Below, one piece after another: positions 62,253-64,000 of a stretch of 64,000 nucleotides of DNA. Both the position numbers and the translations under genes were made by a program. The stretch's first letter is position 1; every line of letters starts with the position of its first letter. The notes under the pieces are model-generated. The model made no database searches, was not told where the DNA came from, and saw nothing but the letters and a program-made list of their open reading frames with translations. Source of the DNA: Leptospira sp. (lineage in GTDB: Bacteria > Spirochaetota > Leptospiria > Leptospirales > Leptospiraceae); the NCBI GenBank assembly GCA_027533185.1, contig JAPZTS010000001.1, positions 124,001-188,000 on the forward strand, given 5' to 3'.

Positions 62253-63609
62253 CCTTCTAAAGAGATTAGGCACATTATGGCAGAAGATTGTTATTTTATC
62301 ACTCTTTTTCCTAATTTTGAACGATTGTTCCAGTTTTTTTCGGAGGAAACCTCAGTTCGATCAAATCCGAATCGACGGACTCAAGAGCTTTTATGAAGAA
62401 CCAGTGATTGGAAAGCTTCTTGAATCCCGCAAACCAGGGCTTCGCAAACAGGAGTCTATATCTGCGATCATACTTCATAATTCAGGTAAGCTGAATTGGT
62501 CCGAGTACGCTCGACGTTCTCTTGAAAACGAGTTTATGATTCATTTTTTTGTAGATTCGCAAGGGGTAATGTATGGGGATCCTAAATTTCTAACAAGTGT
62601 TTGGATAGCTTCCCCCGGAATCGACGAAGAATCGATTCACATTGCATACGAAGGCAGTCCCGAATCGCTTACCAGCAATTCAATTCAAAAGCAAACACTT
62701 ACGCAATTAGTTCAACAACTCTCGGAATCCATTTACATTCCCAAATCCAATTTGGATATTATTTCCAAAAAAGGAATCTTCACACATAATCAAGCAAAAC
62801 GAAGATTTGGTGGATTTGTAGACTTTTCTTCTTGCGGTGGTGAACAAGCTCTGAAGGCAATCCTACTCGAGATCGAAGGTACGTATTATGAGGAAGAAAG
62901 TTGGAAGGATCGATTCGAATCTGGTTGGGTATTGAAAAAGGAGAGCAAACAGATTCTTAAAGATACATTCAAACCCACAAACGGTCGAGGGATCACAAAA
63001 GCGGAAAAGGTGATTCTAAAAACCATCGAGTCGGATGAGGATGGTTTTCCACCTGAAGCCTACCGAGTAAAATACACTTTTAGAGGAAAAATCAAACCAA
63101 GTTGTCTTGTCCTTCACTACACTGCAATTCCAGATTATTTTAATTCTCTTCGCACCTTGGAAGCAAGGAACCTAACAGCCACGATCATGGTTGATAAAGA
63201 TGGAAAGGCTTATCAACTCGTTGACCTTCTCGAAGACAGAGCTGCGGCGGCTACTGGCACGAATGATAATTGTATTCAAATTGAAATTGTTGCTAAAGAT
63301 ACTGCAGAACTATTTGCTCAACCTGTTCAGACAGAAAAAGTAAAAGAACTTGTTTTAGAATTATGTAAATATTATAAAATACCACTCACAAATGAGTCTA
63401 TAGAAAGTTATTCTGGAATATTCAGCCACAGCCAGGCAAAAAAAAGATGGGGTGGATCTATTTTCTTAAACGCAAAAGATTTTGATCCTGGAGAAGAATA
63501 CATGGAACATATACTGACATCGATCGGCGGAAAATACTATCCAGAGCCTCAATGGAAAGATCGAAAGTCGAATACATGGGCTATTCTATTTCGAAATTTC
63601 CAACCATAA
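62158..63609 (+). CDS. Tandem N-acetylmuramoyl-L-alanine amidase-like lipoprotein (start uncertain)
   Basis: The product has 483 residues from ATG 62158. Two amidase_2/PGRP-type domains follow a hydrophobic segment ending FFLILNDC. In the first, AIILHNSGK, IFTHNQAKRRFGG and SSCGG supply His, His and Cys as possible zinc ligands. In the second, LVLHYTA, FSHSQAKKRWGG and DFDPGEEY supply His, His and Asp. These enzymes cut the peptide stem from peptidoglycan. The lipoprotein signal has no ATG, GTG or TTG just before it; ATG 62158 gives a long n-region and overlaps the opposite gene by about 95 bases. The next gene starts 12 bases on. Confidence 0.78.
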   Translation: METAVKAKHLRENFKNLFLERTNGLYGSNGRILLKRLGTLWQKIVILSLFFLILNDCSSFFRRKPQFDQIRIDGLKSFYEEPVIGKLLESRKPGLRKQESISAIILHNSGKLNWSEYARRSLENEFMIHFFVDSQGVMYGDPKFLTSVWIASPGIDEESIHIAYEGSPESLTSNSIQKQTLTQLVQQLSESIYIPKSNLDIISKKGIFTHNQAKRRFGGFVDFSSCGGEQALKAILLEIEGTYYEEESWKDRFESGWVLKKESKQILKDTFKPTNGRGITKAEKVILKTIESDEDGFPPEAYRVKYTFRGKIKPSCLVLHYTAIPDYFNSLRTLEARNLTATIMVDKDGKAYQLVDLLEDRAAAATGTNDNCIQIEIVAKDTAELFAQPVQTEKVKELVLELCKYYKIPLTNESIESYSGIFSHSQAKKRWGGSIFLNAKDFDPGEEYMEHILTSIGGKYYPEPQWKDRKSNTWAILFRNFQP

Positions 63610-63621
63610 ATAAGGATTCTA

Positions 63622-64000
63622 TGAACACTATTTCTTTCACAAAACAGATATTTTATTACGCAGGTATTCTTGTAATAACCTTTTTATACGATTGCGCGAA
63701 TCCCGAATTTGAATACCATCTCACTCAAAAAGAAGCGGAATCACGTGCTAGCATGATTTCCGATATAGCCTATGATCTACAAATTCAATTGACTAATTCC
63801 GATGAGTTTAATGGAAAAGTTACCATTGAATTCGATAGCAATTCTAAATCCGACTTGCGACTAGACTATTTTTTAGGGAAGCTTTCTTCCCTTCGAACGA
63901 ACGAGACAACCCTCTCTCCATCTGATCTTTATAAGAATGGTGTAATTTGGATTCCAGGAAGGGAACTAATCCGCGGTAGAAACAAAATTGAAATCGAATT
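63622..64000 (+). CDS. Aminopeptidase N-like lipoprotein (3' end outside window)
   Basis: The first 126 codons are in the window. ATG 63622 has ribosome site AAGGAT. The lipoprotein signal ends VITFLYDC (Cys25). The following sequence, LTQKEAESRASMISDIAYDL, QIQLTNSDEFNGKVTIEFDS, is the conserved start of M1-family PepN peptidases; the zinc-binding HExxH part lies outside the window. Lipid anchoring suggests an envelope enzyme, unlike cytoplasmic PepN. It follows the amidase gene by 12 bases. Confidence 0.8.

Overview
The window looks like chromosome from a Leptospira-type spirochaete, probably the saprophytic branch. The base composition is AT-rich. At least fourteen gene products have lipoprotein signals with the relaxed lipoboxes typical of spirochaetes. 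The heat-shock genes run hrcA-grpE-dnaK-dnaJ behind a CIRCE operator, and TonB-type and Kdo-pathway genes point to an outer membrane with LPS. This is inferred from gene content; I could not run a species assignment. No tRNA, rRNA, CRISPR array, insertion sequence or prophage was seen.

Positions 1-14,000 are accessory in character. They hold a truncated AraC regulator, two decayed gene remnants (451-771 and 7415-7567), and a run of surface lipoproteins, including a 1410-residue Calx-beta-like repeat protein. They also hold an HxlR regulator with an inverted-repeat site, a secreted trypsin-like protease, ornithine aminotransferase, a CAP-ankyrin protein and a GC-rich structured intergenic element. 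Positions 14,000-22,400 hold a membrane-anchored pirin, an ankyrin lipoprotein, a prohibitin-like protein, and a TonB-dependent receptor with two lipoproteins. Two promoter regions in that last cluster carry 11-bp-spaced repeats resembling Pho boxes.

Positions 22,400-25,000 hold mltG and murB (peptidoglycan) and an ArsC/Spx-like gene. Positions 25,041-34,120 are the most interesting stretch: a tightly packed five-gene operon of circularly permuted ATP-grasp, alpha-E and transglutaminase-like proteins. It looks like two versions of one predicted peptide-forming or peptide-modifying module, one split into separate genes and one partly fused. Its product is unknown.

Positions 34,400-40,740 are the heat-shock operon followed by a Gfo/Idh/MocA oxidoreductase and an AlgH/YqgE gene. 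Positions 40,800-50,600 hold a PAS-GGDEF diguanylate cyclase coupled to a DUF2961 protein, then glnD followed two bases later by a GH13 alpha-glucosidase, then several small proteins and a thiolase. Positions 50,600-64,000 hold a nuoG-nuoI pair, aroC with a response regulator, and an overlapping tonB-like / NusG-paralogue / kdsD chain. They end with aroD, a TPR protein, a GMC oxidoreductase with a probable small partner, a tandem-domain amidase and the start of an aminopeptidase N lipoprotein.
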